From Mycoplasmatota bacterium (lineage in GTDB: Bacteria > Bacillota_I > Bacilli_A > RF39 > UBA660), in contig JALFCF010000007.1 in the NCBI GenBank assembly GCA_022771205.1, forward strand, positions 1 to 64,000: a stretch of DNA of 64,000 bases, read 5' to 3'. The notes below the pieces were generated by a model. It worked only from the letters and a program-made list of their open reading frames with translations, was not told where the DNA came from and did no database searches. The stretch's first letter is position 1; each line of letters begins with the position of its first letter. The translations under genes and the position numbers were made by a program. Positions 44,169 through 54,399 of this stretch are shown here, in pieces.

Positions 44169-44185
44169 AAAATGGGAGGAATATT

Positions 44186-44371
44186 ATGGCAAAGAAAAGT
44201 ATGATAGTAAAAGCTAATAGACCACAAAAGTTTAAAGTACGTGAATATACTAGATGTTCTCGTTGTGGTAGACCTCACGCAGTTATGAGTAAATTCGGAA
44301 TCTGCCGTATTTGCTTCCGTGAATTAGCTTATAAAGGACAAATACCAGGACTTAAGAAATCAAGTTGGTAA
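44186..44371 (+). CDS. rpsN: Ribosomal protein S14, zinc-binding type
   Basis: The 61-residue S14 is the short C+ form with a Cys4 zinc ribbon (CSRC near residue 23 and CRIC near 40). The gene is therefore not the zinc-independent long paralogue induced under zinc limitation. It is followed by rpsH. Confidence 0.95.
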   Translation: MAKKSMIVKANRPQKFKVREYTRCSRCGRPHAVMSKFGICRICFRELAYKGQIPGLKKSSW

Positions 44372-44390
44372 TTGGAAAGGAGGAATTTAA

Positions 44391-44789
44391 ATGGCAGTAG
44401 TAACAGATACAATTGCAGATATGTTAACTCGTATTCGTAATGCCAACCAAATGCGTTATGAAGAAGTAGAAGTACCTGCATCAAAAATGAAAGAAGAAAT
44501 CGCAAGAATTTTAAAAGACGAAGGATTTATTAAAGATTACAAAGTGGTAAAAGAAGACGCTCAAGGAAAAATTCTATTAACTTTAAAATATAACAAGAAT
44601 GAAAGAGTTATCACTGGGCTAAAAAGAATTTCTAAACCAGGTCTTCGTGTATATGTTAACAGCAACGAAATTCCAAGAGTATTAAATGGATTAGGAATCG
44701 CTATCCTTTCTACATCTAAAGGAATTATGACAGATAAAGAAGCACGTAAAGAAAATATAGGTGGGGAAGTTCTAGCTTATATTTGGTAA
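44391..44789 (+). CDS. rpsH: Ribosomal protein S8
   Basis: The 132-residue S8 binds the central 16S domain and autoregulates the spc operon in some bacteria. It shows [44 protein letters not shown] and the C-terminal [37 protein letters not shown] precedes the ATG. Confidence 0.96.
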   Translation: MAVVTDTIADMLTRIRNANQMRYEEVEVPASKMKEEIARILKDEGFIKDYKVVKEDAQGKILLTLKYNKNERVITGLKRISKPGLRVYVNSNEIPRVLNGLGIAILSTSKGIMTDKEARKENIGGEVLAYIW

Positions 44790-44815
44790 TAAAGAAAATA
44801 TAAGGAGGTGTCAAG

Positions 44816-45346
44816 ATGAGCCGTATAGGAAATCGTACAATTATCGTTCCAGAAGGAGTTACAGTAACTGAAGAAAATAACACAGTAACAGTAACTGGAC
44901 CAAAAGGGACTTTATCTCAAGTAATGTTAAAAGATATTACAATGAAACAAGAAGATAATAAGATTACTTTAGAACGTAAAAATGAAAACGCTAAAGCTAT
45001 GCACGGTACAATGAATGCTTTAATTCACAACATGATTGAAGGTGTTACAAAAGGATTTGAAAAAGGATTAGAAATCATTGGTGTTGGATATCGTTTCAAT
45101 GTTCAAGGTAAAAAATTAGTAATTAGTGCTGGTTATTCTCATCCAGTAGAGATGGAAATTCCAGAAGGATTAACAGTAGAAGCTAACGGAAATACTGAGA
45201 TTACTGTTAAAGGTATTGATAAGGTATTAGTTGGAGAATTCGCTGCTAATGTAAGAAAAGTAAGACAACCTGAACCATACAAAGGTAAAGGTATTCGTTA
45301 CAAAGACGAGCATGTTCGTCGTAAAGAAGGAAAGAAAGCTGCTTAA
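44816..45346 (+). CDS. rplF: Ribosomal protein L6
   Basis: The 176-residue L6 lies near the GTPase centre. It shows [54 protein letters not shown] and the C-terminal [32 protein letters not shown] lies before the ATG. Confidence 0.96.
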   Translation: MSRIGNRTIIVPEGVTVTEENNTVTVTGPKGTLSQVMLKDITMKQEDNKITLERKNENAKAMHGTMNALIHNMIEGVTKGFEKGLEIIGVGYRFNVQGKKLVISAGYSHPVEMEIPEGLTVEANGNTEITVKGIDKVLVGEFAANVRKVRQPEPYKGKGIRYKDEHVRRKEGKKAA

Positions 45347-45371
45347 TAAGTAGGAAAGGAGAAAACAAAGT

Positions 45372-45734
45372 ATGATAAAGAAAGAATCTCGTAATAGTAT
45401 GCGTGTTGTTCGCCATGAAAGAGTTCGTAAGAATATTTTCGGAACAAGCGAAGTACCAAGATTATGCGTATTCCGTTCTAATACAGGAATCTATGCACAA
45501 ATTATCGATGATGAAACTAGAACTACTCTTGTATCTGCTTCCTCATTAGACAAAGATTTAAAAATTGCAAACGGAAGTAATGTAGAAGCAGCTAAAGTTG
45601 TTGGTGAAGCAATCGCTAAAAAAGCAACAAAAGCAAAAATTACAAAAGTGGTATTTGATAGAGGAGGATACCTTTATCATGGACGTGTAAAAGCTTTAGC
45701 AGAAGCTGCACGTGAAAATGGATTAGAATTCTAA
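45372..45734 (+). CDS. rplR: Ribosomal protein L18
   Basis: The 120-residue L18 binds 5S rRNA with L5. It shows [30 protein letters not shown], then [14 protein letters not shown] and [34 protein letters not shown] precedes the ATG. Confidence 0.95.
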   Translation: MIKKESRNSMRVVRHERVRKNIFGTSEVPRLCVFRSNTGIYAQIIDDETRTTLVSASSLDKDLKIANGSNVEAAKVVGEAIAKKATKAKITKVVFDRGGYLYHGRVKALAEAARENGLEF

Positions 45735-45746
45735 TAGGAGGGTATT

Positions 45747-46256
45747 ATGCAAAGAAAGTCTCAAGAACCTAGAGAAAAGTTGTATGAAGAATTAGTAATC
45801 GACGTTAAAAGCGTAGTAAAAGTTACTAAAGGTGGACGTCGTAGAAGATATTCAGCAACTGTTGTTGTAGGTGACCGTAAAGGTAAAGTTGGATTAGGTA
45901 TTGGTAAAGCTAACGAAGTACCTGATGCAATTAAGAAAGCAATTCAAGATGCAAATAAGAAAATGATCACAATACCTCTAATCGATGGAAGAACAGTAGC
46001 TCATGAAATGGTAGGAACTAGTGGTGCTGCTAGAGTAATTATTAAACCAGCTCCAGCTGGTACTGGTATCATTGCTGGTGGATCTGTTCGTGCTATCTTA
46101 GAATTAGCAGGAATTCGTGATGTTGTCTCTAAATCACTAGGAGCAAGAACTAAAATTAATACTGCAACTGCTGCATTAAATGCATTAAAAGCAATGAAAA
46201 CTGTTGAACAGGTAGCAGCACTTCGCGGTAAAACAGTAGAGGAGATATTAGGATAA
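45747..46256 (+). CDS. rpsE: Ribosomal protein S5
   Basis: The 169-residue S5 shapes the mRNA entry and decoding fidelity. It shows [43 protein letters not shown] and the C-terminal [29 protein letters not shown]. Its stop overlaps the rplO ATG by one base, leaving no room for rpmD, which lies between these two genes in most bacteria. Confidence 0.96.
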   Translation: MQRKSQEPREKLYEELVIDVKSVVKVTKGGRRRRYSATVVVGDRKGKVGLGIGKANEVPDAIKKAIQDANKKMITIPLIDGRTVAHEMVGTSGAARVIIKPAPAGTGIIAGGSVRAILELAGIRDVVSKSLGARTKINTATAALNALKAMKTVEQVAALRGKTVEEILG

Positions 46257-46699
46257 TGAAATTACATGAATTAGAGAAAAATATCGGTGCTACTCATGCA
46301 AGAAAACGTGTAGGACGCGGTCCAGGTAGTGGTCTTGGTAAAACATGTGGACGCGGACAAAAAGGACAAAAAGCACGTAGTGGTAGTAGTATCAATCCAG
46401 TATTTGAAGGTGGACAATTACCATTATATAGAAGACTTCCAAAGAGAGGTTTCACAAATGCATTATTCAAAGTTAAATATGCTACAGTTAATGTAGGAGA
46501 TTTAAATGTATTTGAAGATGGTACTGTAGTAACACCTGCATTATTAATGGAAAAAGGAATTATTAACAAACAATTAGATGGACTTAAAGTTTTAGGAAAT
46601 GGAAAGTTAGAGCATAAATTAACTATTCAAGCAAATAAATTTTCAACAAGCGCATTAGAAAAGATCAAAGAATCAGGAAGTAAAGCTGAGGTGATCTAG
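46256..46699 (+). CDS. rplO: Ribosomal protein L15
   Basis: The 147-residue L15 binds 23S rRNA in a late assembly step. It shows [41 protein letters not shown], the [15 protein letters not shown] motif and a C-terminal [20 protein letters not shown] overlap with rpsE; secY starts 2 nt after its stop. Confidence 0.96.
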   Translation: MKLHELEKNIGATHARKRVGRGPGSGLGKTCGRGQKGQKARSGSSINPVFEGGQLPLYRRLPKRGFTNALFKVKYATVNVGDLNVFEDGTVVTPALLMEKGIINKQLDGLKVLGNGKLEHKLTIQANKFSTSALEKIKESGSKAEVI

Positions 46700-46700
46700 T

Positions 46701-47975
46701 ATGTTCAAAACTATGAAGCAATTATTTACCTCAGGAAATAAAGATTTACGTCATCGTATCTACTTTACTCTTGGGGCACTAATGATCTTCATATTGGGTA
46801 TTTCGATTCGAGTTCCAGGAACACAAGATTTAACCAGCAATCTAGGATTTTTAGAATTAGTCAACACTTTAGGTGGTGGCGCATTACAAAATTTTTCAAT
46901 TTTTGCATTAGGGGTTATGCCATATATTACAGCATCAATCATTATGCAATTATTACAAATGGATATCATTCCATACTTTGCTGAACTAAGTAAGCAAGGT
47001 GCAACTGGTAGACAAAAGTTAAACCAAATTACTAGATATTTAGGAATTGCATTTGCTTTTATTGAAGGTTATGCATTTGCATTTGCCTTCATTGGAAAAA
47101 CTGGTGATGTATTAGAATATTTATACATTGCAACAGTATTAACTGCAGGTACTGCATTCCTATTATGGCTAGGAGATCAGATAACACAAAAAGGAATAGG
47201 AAATGGTACCAGTTTAATTATTATGGCAGGTATTATTGCTACTCTTCCTCAAATGTTTATTGATGCTTTTTCTGGACTTGTAGCCTTGGATGGAACTGCA
47301 CAAGTAATTACATTAGGAATTATAAAATTCATACTATTTGTAGTAGTATATTTTGCAATTGTTATTGGAATGATTTTTGTGCAAGAATCAGAACGAAGAA
47401 TACCAATCCAATATGCCAATAAATCAACAAGTGCATATGGAAAATCAGCTCAAAGTTTTATGCCAATTAAAATAAACACAGCCGGAGTAATTCCAGTAAT
47501 CTTTGCATCAAGTTTATTAACAATACCTGGAATTTTGGCTCAAGTAATAAAAAATGAAACATTTACTTTAGTAGTTCAAAAGTATTTAACATATACAACT
47601 CCAGTAGGATTCTTAATCTATGTAATATTTATCTTCTTCTTCGCATACTTCTATACGTTTATTCAAGTAAAGCCAGAAGAATTTGCAAAGAATCTACAAG
47701 AAAATGGGGGATATATTCCTGGAATTAGACCAGGTGATGATACAAAAAAACACTTAAGTAAAATTTTATCAAGGCTTACTATTTTAGGAGCAACGTTCTT
47801 AGTAGTAATTGCTGGATTACCAATTCTATTTTCTAAATTAACAAGCTTACCTACAAGCGTATCTATTGGAGGTACAGGATTATTAATCGTTGTAGGTGTA
47901 GCACTTGAAACTTATAAACAATTGGAAGGAAGTATTTTGACCAGAAGTTATAAGAGAGGATATAGTAGAAGGTAA
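46701..47975 (+). CDS. secY: Preprotein translocase channel SecY
   Basis: SecY is the ten-TM channel for Sec export and membrane-protein insertion. The 424-residue protein shows the conserved plug/TM2 region FALGVMPYITASIIMQLLQMDIIP, GNGTSLIIMAGI, ESERRIPIQYANK in the C4 loop, then NTAGVIPVIFASSLL and IPGIRPGDDTKKHL. The last cytoplasmic tail is short. The start has GAGGTGA inside rplO. It is followed 2 nt later by adk. Confidence 0.96.
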   Translation: MFKTMKQLFTSGNKDLRHRIYFTLGALMIFILGISIRVPGTQDLTSNLGFLELVNTLGGGALQNFSIFALGVMPYITASIIMQLLQMDIIPYFAELSKQGATGRQKLNQITRYLGIAFAFIEGYAFAFAFIGKTGDVLEYLYIATVLTAGTAFLLWLGDQITQKGIGNGTSLIIMAGIIATLPQMFIDAFSGLVALDGTAQVITLGIIKFILFVVVYFAIVIGMIFVQESERRIPIQYANKSTSAYGKSAQSFMPIKINTAGVIPVIFASSLLTIPGILAQVIKNETFTLVVQKYLTYTTPVGFLIYVIFIFFFAYFYTFIQVKPEEFAKNLQENGGYIPGIRPGDDTKKHLSKILSRLTILGATFLVVIAGLPILFSKLTSLPTSVSIGGTGLLIVVGVALETYKQLEGSILTRSYKRGYSRR

Positions 47976-47977
47976 AG

Positions 47978-48640
47978 ATGAAAAATATTATGTTTATAGC
48001 ACCACCTGCTGCAGGCAAAGGTACACAAGCGGAATTAGTAGAAGCGAAGTATCACATTCCACATATATCAACGGGAGATATTTTAAGAGAAATATCTAAA
48101 GAAGATAGTGAAGTGGGAAATTATATTGCTGAAACATTAGCAAGTGGAAAATTAGTAAAAGATGAAATTACATATCAATTAATTGAGAAAAGATTACAGG
48201 AAAAAGATTGTCAAGAAGGTTATATCATCGATGGTTTTCCTCGTAGTTTAGATCAAGCAATTGAATATGATAAAATCCTAAATAAATTAGGATATGAAGT
48301 AGGAAATGTAATTTCAATTGTAATCGACGAAAAGACATTAGAAAGAAGAATTACAGGTAGACGTGTTTGTGAAGACTGCCATGCTGTTTACAATATTAAT
48401 GAGAAGGAAAGTGCTCCACAAGTCGAATCTGTTTGCGATATCTGTGGTGGAAAACTATATCAAAGAAATGATGACAACTTAGAAGCTTTCCAAACTAGAT
48501 ATAAAATGTATCAAGAAAAAACAGAACCAATTATTGACCATTATAGACAACAAGGTGTATTACATGAAGTAAATGGAAATGATACTATCGAAAATGTCTT
48601 TCGTGAGATAGACAAAATTATCAGCAAATCATCAAAATAA
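47978..48640 (+). CDS. adk: Adenylate kinase, zinc-lid type
   Basis: It interconverts ATP, AMP and ADP. The 220-residue long-lid enzyme has the P-loop APPAAGKGTQAE (residues 7-18), the AMP-site HISTGDILRE, DGFPRSLDQA, the lid GRRVCEDCHAVYN with a second pair CDICGG (Cys4 zinc site), and a C-terminal YRQQGVLHEVNG. The Ala replacing the usual Gly in GAPGAGKGT (APPAAGKGT) is a conservative change. Cotranscribed with secY and map, as usual. Confidence 0.95.
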   Translation: MKNIMFIAPPAAGKGTQAELVEAKYHIPHISTGDILREISKEDSEVGNYIAETLASGKLVKDEITYQLIEKRLQEKDCQEGYIIDGFPRSLDQAIEYDKILNKLGYEVGNVISIVIDEKTLERRITGRRVCEDCHAVYNINEKESAPQVESVCDICGGKLYQRNDDNLEAFQTRYKMYQEKTEPIIDHYRQQGVLHEVNGNDTIENVFREIDKIISKSSK

Positions 48641-48656
48641 ATGGAGATGAAGAATA

Positions 48657-49403
48657 ATGATAACAATTAAAAGCAAAAGAGAAGTTGAATTATTAAAAAT
48701 AGCTGGTAATATAGTATATCAAACCCATCAGTATCTAAAGCCATATATAAAAGAAGGAATGACAACTAAAGAACTAGATAAGTTAGCAGAGGACTTCATA
48801 AGAAGCAAAGATGCTACTCCTTCTTTTAAAGGATACGAAGGGTTTCCATCTACACTATGTACAAGTATCAATTCAGAAGTAGTTCATGGGTTTCCAAGTG
48901 ATAGAAAATTAAAAAATGGAGACATTATTTCTATCGATATTGGTGCATGTTACAAAGGATACCATGGAGATTCTGCTTGGACTTACACAGTAGGAGAAGT
49001 AGATGAAAAAACAAGAAAGTTACTAGAAGATACTGAAAAATCTCTATTTATAGGTTTAACACAAGTAAAACCTGGAAATAGAATAGGAGATATAGGCTAT
49101 GCGATTGAACAGTACGCCCATAAGCATAACCTAGGTGTCGTAAAAGAACTATGTGGTCACGGAGTAGGAACTTCTGTTCATGAAGATCCAGAAGTGCCAA
49201 ATTATGGTATTCCAAATACTGGTCCAAGACTAAAAGAAGGTATGGTAATAGCTGTAGAACCAATGTTGACATTGGGAAGACCTGATATATTTGTTCATGA
49301 TAACAATTGGACAATTGATACACAAGATGGTAGCTTATCAGCACACTTTGAACATACAGTAGTAGTGACAAAAGATGGATATCAAATCTTGACAGGAGAG
49401 TGA
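48657..49403 (+). CDS. map: Methionine aminopeptidase, type I
   Basis: It removes the N-terminal Met of nascent proteins. The 248-residue pita-bread-fold enzyme shows [40 protein letters not shown] (metal-binding Asp pair), [20 protein letters not shown] (His), EPMLTL (Glu) and the C-terminal HFEHTVVVT (Glu). GGAGATGA lies before the ATG; stop is TGA. Confidence 0.95.
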   Translation: MITIKSKREVELLKIAGNIVYQTHQYLKPYIKEGMTTKELDKLAEDFIRSKDATPSFKGYEGFPSTLCTSINSEVVHGFPSDRKLKNGDIISIDIGACYKGYHGDSAWTYTVGEVDEKTRKLLEDTEKSLFIGLTQVKPGNRIGDIGYAIEQYAHKHNLGVVKELCGHGVGTSVHEDPEVPNYGIPNTGPRLKEGMVIAVEPMLTLGRPDIFVHDNNWTIDTQDGSLSAHFEHTVVVTKDGYQILTGE

Positions 49404-49408
49404 TAAAG

Positions 49409-49624
49409 ATGGCCAAAGAAGATACAATTGAAATTGAAGGTAAAGTTCTTGAAATTATCCCAGGTGGGAAATTTAAAGTTCAACTAGAAAATGGACACAT
49501 TGTGGAAGCTCACGTTTCTGGTAAAATACGAATGAACTATATTCGTATCTTAGCAGGAGATACCGTAATGATAGAACTTTCGCCTTATGATTTAACACGT
49601 GGGCGTATAACCTATCGTAAATAA
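49409..49624 (+). CDS. infA: Translation initiation factor IF-1
   Basis: The 71-residue S1-like OB-fold protein binds the 30S A site during initiation. It shows [52 protein letters not shown] and [14 protein letters not shown]. The ATG at 49409 has GGAGAGTG upstream; the GTG at 49400 lies in that site. Confidence 0.96.
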   Translation: MAKEDTIEIEGKVLEIIPGGKFKVQLENGHIVEAHVSGKIRMNYIRILAGDTVMIELSPYDLTRGRITYRK

Positions 49625-49637
49625 TAGGAGGGATAAA

Positions 49638-49751
49638 ATGAAAGTAAAAGCATCAGTTAAACCAATTTGCGATAAATGTAAAGTCGTAAAACGTAAAGGT
49701 AGAATAATGATAATTTGTGAGAATCCAAAACACAAACAAAGACAAGGATAA
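49638..49751 (+). CDS. rpmJ: Ribosomal protein L36, zinc-binding type
   Basis: A 37-codon gene translated from [15 protein letters not shown] to the C-terminus HKQRQG. The zinc ligands are Cys-x2-Cys (CDKC), then Cys in IICEN and His in KHKQ. AGGAGG lies before the ATG. Its position between infA and rpsM is canonical. The gene was found by direct reading because of its small size. Confidence 0.95.
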   Translation: MKVKASVKPICDKCKVVKRKGRIMIICENPKHKQRQG

Positions 49752-49770
49752 TTTTTAGGAGGTGTAATTA

Positions 49771-50139
49771 ATGGCACGTATTAAAGGTGTAGATATTCCA
49801 AATGATAAACACATTTGCATTTCATTAACTTATATTTATGGTATTGGACAAAGTTTAGCTAAACAAATTTTAAAGGCAGTAAATATTGATCCAACTACAA
49901 AAACAAAAGATTTATCTCAAGAAGATTTAGTTAAAATTCGTGACGAAATTAACAAACATTTAACAGAAGGTGATCTTCGTCGTGAAGTAAGTATGAACAT
50001 CAAGACTAAAATGGAAATTAATTCATACGAAGGAAGTCGCCATAAAAAAGGATTACCTGTAAGAGGACAAAGAACAAATCGTAATGCACGTACTCGTAAA
50101 GGTAAAGGAAAAGTAGTAGCTAATAAGAAAAAAGCTTAG
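49771..50139 (+). CDS. rpsM: Ribosomal protein S13
   Basis: The 122-residue S13 is in the 30S head and touches the 50S and P-site tRNA. It shows [50 protein letters not shown], and [29 protein letters not shown] precedes the ATG. Confidence 0.96.
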   Translation: MARIKGVDIPNDKHICISLTYIYGIGQSLAKQILKAVNIDPTTKTKDLSQEDLVKIRDEINKHLTEGDLRREVSMNIKTKMEINSYEGSRHKKGLPVRGQRTNRNARTRKGKGKVVANKKKA

Positions 50140-50178
50140 TTAACTTAATGAAAGAAATTTTAAAGGAGGTAAACTTAG

Positions 50179-50562
50179 ATGGCTTACAAAACTAGAAAAA
50201 GAAAAGTTAAAAAGAATGTTCCTGAAGGTATTGCACATATTCATTCAACATTCAACAATACAATTACTACAATCACAGATAAGGATGGTAACGTAATTAG
50301 CTGGGCATCATCTGGAGCTATCGGATTTAAAGGTAGTAAAAAATCAACTCCATTTGCTGCTGGTATGGCTGCAGAAGCTGCTGGTAAAGCTGCATATGAT
50401 ATGGGTATGCGTAAAGTAGAAGTACGTGTAAAAGGTTTAGGACCAGGTAGAGAAACAGCAATCCGTTCACTTCAAACAGCAGGTTTAGAAGTAACTACAA
50501 TTGTTGACGTTACACCAATACCACACAATGGATGTCGTCCACCAAAACGTCCACGTGTATAA
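50179..50562 (+). CDS. rpsK: Ribosomal protein S11
   Basis: The 127-residue S11 forms the 30S platform near the E site. It shows [52 protein letters not shown], then [23 protein letters not shown] and the terminal [23 protein letters not shown] lies before the ATG. Confidence 0.96.
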   Translation: MAYKTRKRKVKKNVPEGIAHIHSTFNNTITTITDKDGNVISWASSGAIGFKGSKKSTPFAAGMAAEAAGKAAYDMGMRKVEVRVKGLGPGRETAIRSLQTAGLEVTTIVDVTPIPHNGCRPPKRPRV

Positions 50563-50587
50563 TTAATGAATAAGGGAGGTTAGTTTC

Positions 50588-51538
50588 ATGTTACAATTTG
50601 AAAAACCAATTTATAAAATAACAGATTCTGTAGAAAGCAATTTCTATGGTAGATTTGAATTAGAACCATTAGAAAGAGGATTTGGAACTACAATTGGTAA
50701 TGCATTAAGAAGAGTAATGTTATCATCTCTTCCTGGTAGTGCTATTAGTAGTATTAAAATCGATGGTGTTCTTCATGAATTCCAAACAATTGAAGGTGTT
50801 TATGAGGATGTTACTACAATTATTTTAAATTTAAAAGGTGTAGTATTTAAAAATCATTCAAACGAAGAAAAAATTGTTCGTATCAATACAACAAAAGAAG
50901 GGGAAATCACTGCTGGAGATATTGAACACGATGCTGATATCGAAGTAATTAACAAAGATAAAGTTATCGCTACATTATCTAAAGGAGCTTCTCTAAATAT
51001 GGAAATGACTGTATCAAACGGTCGTGGATATGTAAGAAGTGAAGACAACAAGAAAATACATGATATTAAAAAGGCAGGAGTTATAGCTATTGACTCATTA
51101 TATTCTCCAATCGAAAGAGTATCATATGAAGTTGCAAACGCTCGTGTTGGACAAGATGAAAGTTATGATAAATTAATTTTAGACGTATGGACAAATGGTT
51201 CTATGAAACCAGAAGAAGCAATTGCTTTAGCTTCAAGAATTTTAATTGAACATTTCACAATTTTAACAGATTTATCATCAATCGCTGATGTAAGTGGAAT
51301 GATGATTGAAAAAACAGAAGATCCAAAAGTAAAAGCTTTAGAAACATCTATTGAAGATTTAGATTTTTCTGTAAGAGCTTATAACTGCTTAAAGAGAGCT
51401 GGAATTCATACTTTACAAGATCTTGTTAATAAGAGTGAATCAGACATGATGAAAATCCGTAATCTAGGAAAGAAATCTTTAAAAGAAGTATTAGACAAAA
51501 TTAGAGATATGGGCCTAGTATTACGTGATGACGACTAA
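50588..51538 (+). CDS. rpoA: RNA polymerase alpha subunit
   Basis: The 316-residue alpha subunit has an N-terminal dimerisation domain ([40 protein letters not shown]), a linker near 228-245, and a C-terminal domain binding UP elements and regulators ([38 protein letters not shown]). GGGAGG precedes the ATG. Full length. Confidence 0.97.
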   Translation: MLQFEKPIYKITDSVESNFYGRFELEPLERGFGTTIGNALRRVMLSSLPGSAISSIKIDGVLHEFQTIEGVYEDVTTIILNLKGVVFKNHSNEEKIVRINTTKEGEITAGDIEHDADIEVINKDKVIATLSKGASLNMEMTVSNGRGYVRSEDNKKIHDIKKAGVIAIDSLYSPIERVSYEVANARVGQDESYDKLILDVWTNGSMKPEEAIALASRILIEHFTILTDLSSIADVSGMMIEKTEDPKVKALETSIEDLDFSVRAYNCLKRAGIHTLQDLVNKSESDMMKIRNLGKKSLKEVLDKIRDMGLVLRDDD

Positions 51539-51558
51539 AATATAAGGAGGAAATAACT

Positions 51559-51951
51559 ATGAGAAAATTAGGTGTAGATAATAAACATAGAAGAAGTATG
51601 CTAGCTACTATGACAAAACAAGTAATAGTAAACGAAAGCATTACTACAACTGAAACTAGAGCCAAAGAAGTTCGTAAGTTTGTTGAAAAAATGATTACTT
51701 ACGGTAAAAAAGGTGATTTAGTTTCTCGTCGTAAAGCATTAGCATTCTTACATAATGACAAAAAAGTTGTGGATAAAGTTTTCCATGATTTAGCAAAACG
51801 TTATGAAAATCGTAATGGTGGATATACTCAAATTTTAAAATTATCTGAACGTCGTGGAGACAACTCTTTAATGGTAATTTTAAAATTAGTAGATGAAGCT
51901 AAACCAGAAGAAAAGAAACCTGCTAAAAAGAAAGAAGCAGAAGAAAAATAA
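51559..51951 (+). CDS. rplQ: Ribosomal protein L17
   Basis: The 130-residue L17 is at the 50S tunnel exit. It shows [46 protein letters not shown], then [25 protein letters not shown] and a Lys/Glu-rich tail. AGGAGG precedes the ATG. It ends the S10-spc-alpha cluster with a strong terminator. Confidence 0.95.
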   Translation: MRKLGVDNKHRRSMLATMTKQVIVNESITTTETRAKEVRKFVEKMITYGKKGDLVSRRKALAFLHNDKKVVDKVFHDLAKRYENRNGGYTQILKLSERRGDNSLMVILKLVDEAKPEEKKPAKKKEAEEK

Positions 51952-51977
51952 GACACAAAGTTGTGTCTTATTTTATT
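51947..51977 (+). terminator. Terminator of the S10-spc-alpha cluster
   Basis: A 12-bp stem of AATAAGACACAA (51947-51958) with TTGTGTCTTATT (51961-51972), two-base loop, then T-rich. It begins inside rplQ. Confidence 0.85.
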
Positions 51978-52006
51978 TTGTGATAATATAAAGTCAGGTA
52001 ATAAAA

Positions 52007-52705
52007 ATGTTTGAAAAATTTAAGAATGATCCATTTTTTTCGAGCTCAACAAGAAAAAATGAATGCAGCAGAAAAATTAGCAAACAAAGAAGGAGAAATA
52101 TATAAAAATATTGGAGAATATATATCTGAAAAAGAAGGAAATGGGTATATTTCAGAAGAAGAATTTCTAGCAAGTTCTTGGTTAAAAGAAAATATAGAAT
52201 GGAATATGCTGAAATTATGAAATATTTAGATACAATTGAGTTAACTCCTGGACAAGTTGCTATGGGAGACACAAAAGATAGTATGCTACACCGTGCTTCA
52301 TTAGATTATTCTGTATTGTCTGGAACAATTTCAACATTATATGGAAAAGAGCAAGGGGAAGAGTTTAGAAAAAACTATGATTTAAATAGACTAATAAGAG
52401 TACCAGAAGAGGATAGATTAAAAATACATAAAGAATTTCAAAATATAGATCAAAGAAAAGATAATTGGAGTGATTTTTCTGAAGTGTTTACAAGACAAAA
52501 ATCTGAAATGAAGCAACTAGATGAAATACAAGCGCAGAGAAATAATGAGTTAAGAGAAGGTAGAGACAAAATTTTTAATACAGTAAATCAGGGATTAACA
52601 AGATTAATCGAGGAAAGTAGAAATGATCAAGTTAGTGATGATGAACTAGAGAATATGTTTAAAGAGTGCTCTTCTCCTAGTATGGATACTTCAAAGAAAA
52701 GATAA
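52007..52705 (+). pseudogene. Hypothetical gene with two homopolymer frameshifts
   Basis: ATG 52007 (CAGGTA upstream) opens a frame MFEKFKNDPFF that is lost in a T7 run (52034-52040); with one T fewer, it continues as RAQQEKMNAAEKL. A second shift near 52184-52187 (A4 run; one more A restores it) leads into YRMEYAEIMKYLDTIELTPGQVAMGD and on to the stop at 52705. The repaired protein would be about 232 residues, soluble and helical, with no recognised family. Both lesions are in homopolymers, so decay, phase variation or sequence error are all possible. Confidence 0.6.
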
Positions 52706-52714
52706 ATTAAGAGT

Positions 52715-52742
52715 AAAAGGAATGTCAACATTCTTTTTTTTT
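52715..52742 (+). terminator. Terminator of the frameshifted gene
   Basis: GAATGT (52720-52725) pairs with ACATTC (52728-52733) and is followed by nine T. A TATAAT at 52757-52762 for the next gene follows immediately. Confidence 0.72.
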
Positions 52743-52786
52743 AACAATTTTTATTATATAATAAAAGAAGAAAAAGAGGTGTCGGT

Positions 52787-53542
52787 ATGAAAGCGTTAAT
52801 TACAGGAGCATCATCAGGGATTGGCCTAGATATAGCAAGATATTTGGCTACTAAAAAATACGAACTTATTTTAGTTGCTAGAGACAGGGAAAAACTGGAA
52901 AAAATTCAAGAAGCATTGCCAACAAAAGTAACAATTATTGTTGCAGATTTATCTAATGAACAAAAGGTAAAAGAATTATATGTATTAACTAAAAAAGAAA
53001 ATATTGATATTTTAATCAATAATGCGGGTTTTGGAATATTTGGAGAATTTAGTACAACAGATTTACAAAAGGAATTAGACATGATTGATACTAATATTAA
53101 AGCGGTTCATATCCTAACTAAAGCCTTTTTAAAGGACATGGAAAAAAGAAATTCAGGCTATATTTTAAATGTAGCATCATCGGCAGCCTTTCAACCCGGA
53201 CCATTAATGAGTACGTATTATGCGACAAAGTCATATGTATATCAATTATCAGAAGCACTATGGTATGAACAAAAAAAGAAAAAATCAAATGTACAAATAT
53301 CTGTGTTATGTCCAGGCCCTGTAGAGACTAATTTTAATAATGTAGCAGGAGTAAAATTTGGAGTAAAGCCTTTAAAAAGTACATACGTTGCCAAATATGC
53401 AATTGATCAAATGATGGATAAAAAGAAAATGTTGATTATCCCAGGATTTAAAATGAAATGTACAAAATTTTTAGAAAGATTTGTATCAGATAAATTTCTG
53501 TTACGTTGTACATATAGAATACAAAAGAAAAAAGCCAAATAA
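52787..53542 (+). CDS. Short-chain dehydrogenase/reductase (DltE-like)
   Basis: The 251-residue Rossmann oxidoreductase uses NAD(P)(H). It has the cofactor motif TGASSGIGLDIA (residues 6-17), NNAGFGIFG near 80, catalytic Ser in NVASSAAFQPGP and the catalytic YxxxK in YYATK (near 151-155), then PGPVETNF. The 6-23 Rossmann region followed by ARDREKL suggests NADP preference. Substrate is unknown. GAGGTG lies before the ATG. It stands alone between terminators. Confidence 0.85.
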   Translation: MKALITGASSGIGLDIARYLATKKYELILVARDREKLEKIQEALPTKVTIIVADLSNEQKVKELYVLTKKENIDILINNAGFGIFGEFSTTDLQKELDMIDTNIKAVHILTKAFLKDMEKRNSGYILNVASSAAFQPGPLMSTYYATKSYVYQLSEALWYEQKKKKSNVQISVLCPGPVETNFNNVAGVKFGVKPLKSTYVAKYAIDQMMDKKKMLIIPGFKMKCTKFLERFVSDKFLLRCTYRIQKKKAK

Positions 53543-53557
53543 TATAATGGCTTTTTT
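53528..53557 (+). terminator. Terminator of the SDR gene
   Basis: AAAAAAGCCA (53528-53537) pairs with TGGCTTTTTT (53548-53557); the stop codon is in the loop. Confidence 0.82.
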
Positions 53558-53601
53558 AAGCGAATTATTATATAATAAAACATGAAAACAGGAGGGTCGA
53601 T

Positions 53602-54399
53602 ATGAAAGAATTGTTAGAAGTTACTAATCTATGTTACAAAGATTTATTTGAAAATATCTCCTTCCAAGTAGAACAAGGAAAATTTATAACTATATCAGGT
53701 GCAAATAATTGCGGTAAAACGACATTAATAAGAATATTAAACGGACAAATAGCAACTGAAAAAATGATAAAGTTATTAGGAATGTATAAAGAAGAATATC
53801 CACAGAATTTGTGGAAAGAAATTACTGGAGCTATTATACCCCAAGATAATCCTACTTTCTTCTTTAAAACTATAGAAGAAGAATTAAACTATACAATACA
53901 CCTATTTAAAAAGTCAGAAGAGGAACGACAAGAAACTTATAAAGAAATTATAAAGAAATATAAATTAACAAAATATCAAAAGCAAAATCCAAATGAGGTT
54001 TCAGAATTTATTAAGATAAAAATATTATTAGCAGAAAAGCTATTGGGATCTCCACAAATATTATTTTTAGACGACATTTGTGAAGAATTAGAAAAAAAAG
54101 AAAAAAAAGAAATAATTAATTTGTTGAGAACACTGCAGTTAGAAACTGGAGTATCTATTGTCATGTCAACAAGTAATTTAAACATTGCATTAGAAAGTGA
54201 TTACTTATTGATTATTGATGAAAAAAAGATATTATTAGAAGGAAATCCACTATCCATTATAGAAAAAGATAATGTTTTAAACAAAATAGGACTAGAATTA
54301 CCCTTTATGGTAGACTTATCTGTAAAGTTAAGAGATTATAATTTGGTAGAAAAGACAGAACTAGATATAGACAGGATGGTGGATAACATATGGAAATAG
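53602..54399 (+). CDS. Degenerate EcfA1-like ABC ATPase (keeps Walker A)
   Basis: The 265-residue protein resembles energy-coupling-factor ATPase A1 (CbiO), which together with EcfA2 and EcfT powers vitamin and metal uptake. The Walker A motif GANNCGKT (33-40) and the Q-loop Gln (PQDNPTFFF) are present. The signature region reads PNEVSEFIKIK instead of LSGGQ, Walker B is ILFLDDICE (Asp where the catalytic Glu belongs), and the H-loop is STSNLN, with no His. The gene is in the canonical rplQ-ecfA1-ecfA2-ecfT-truA position but no ecfT exists. It overlaps the next gene by 10 nt. Confidence 0.72.
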   Translation: MKELLEVTNLCYKDLFENISFQVEQGKFITISGANNCGKTTLIRILNGQIATEKMIKLLGMYKEEYPQNLWKEITGAIIPQDNPTFFFKTIEEELNYTIHLFKKSEEERQETYKEIIKKYKLTKYQKQNPNEVSEFIKIKILLAEKLLGSPQILFLDDICEELEKKEKKEIINLLRTLQLETGVSIVMSTSNLNIALESDYLLIIDEKKILLEGNPLSIIEKDNVLNKIGLELPFMVDLSVKLRDYNLVEKTELDIDRMVDNIWK

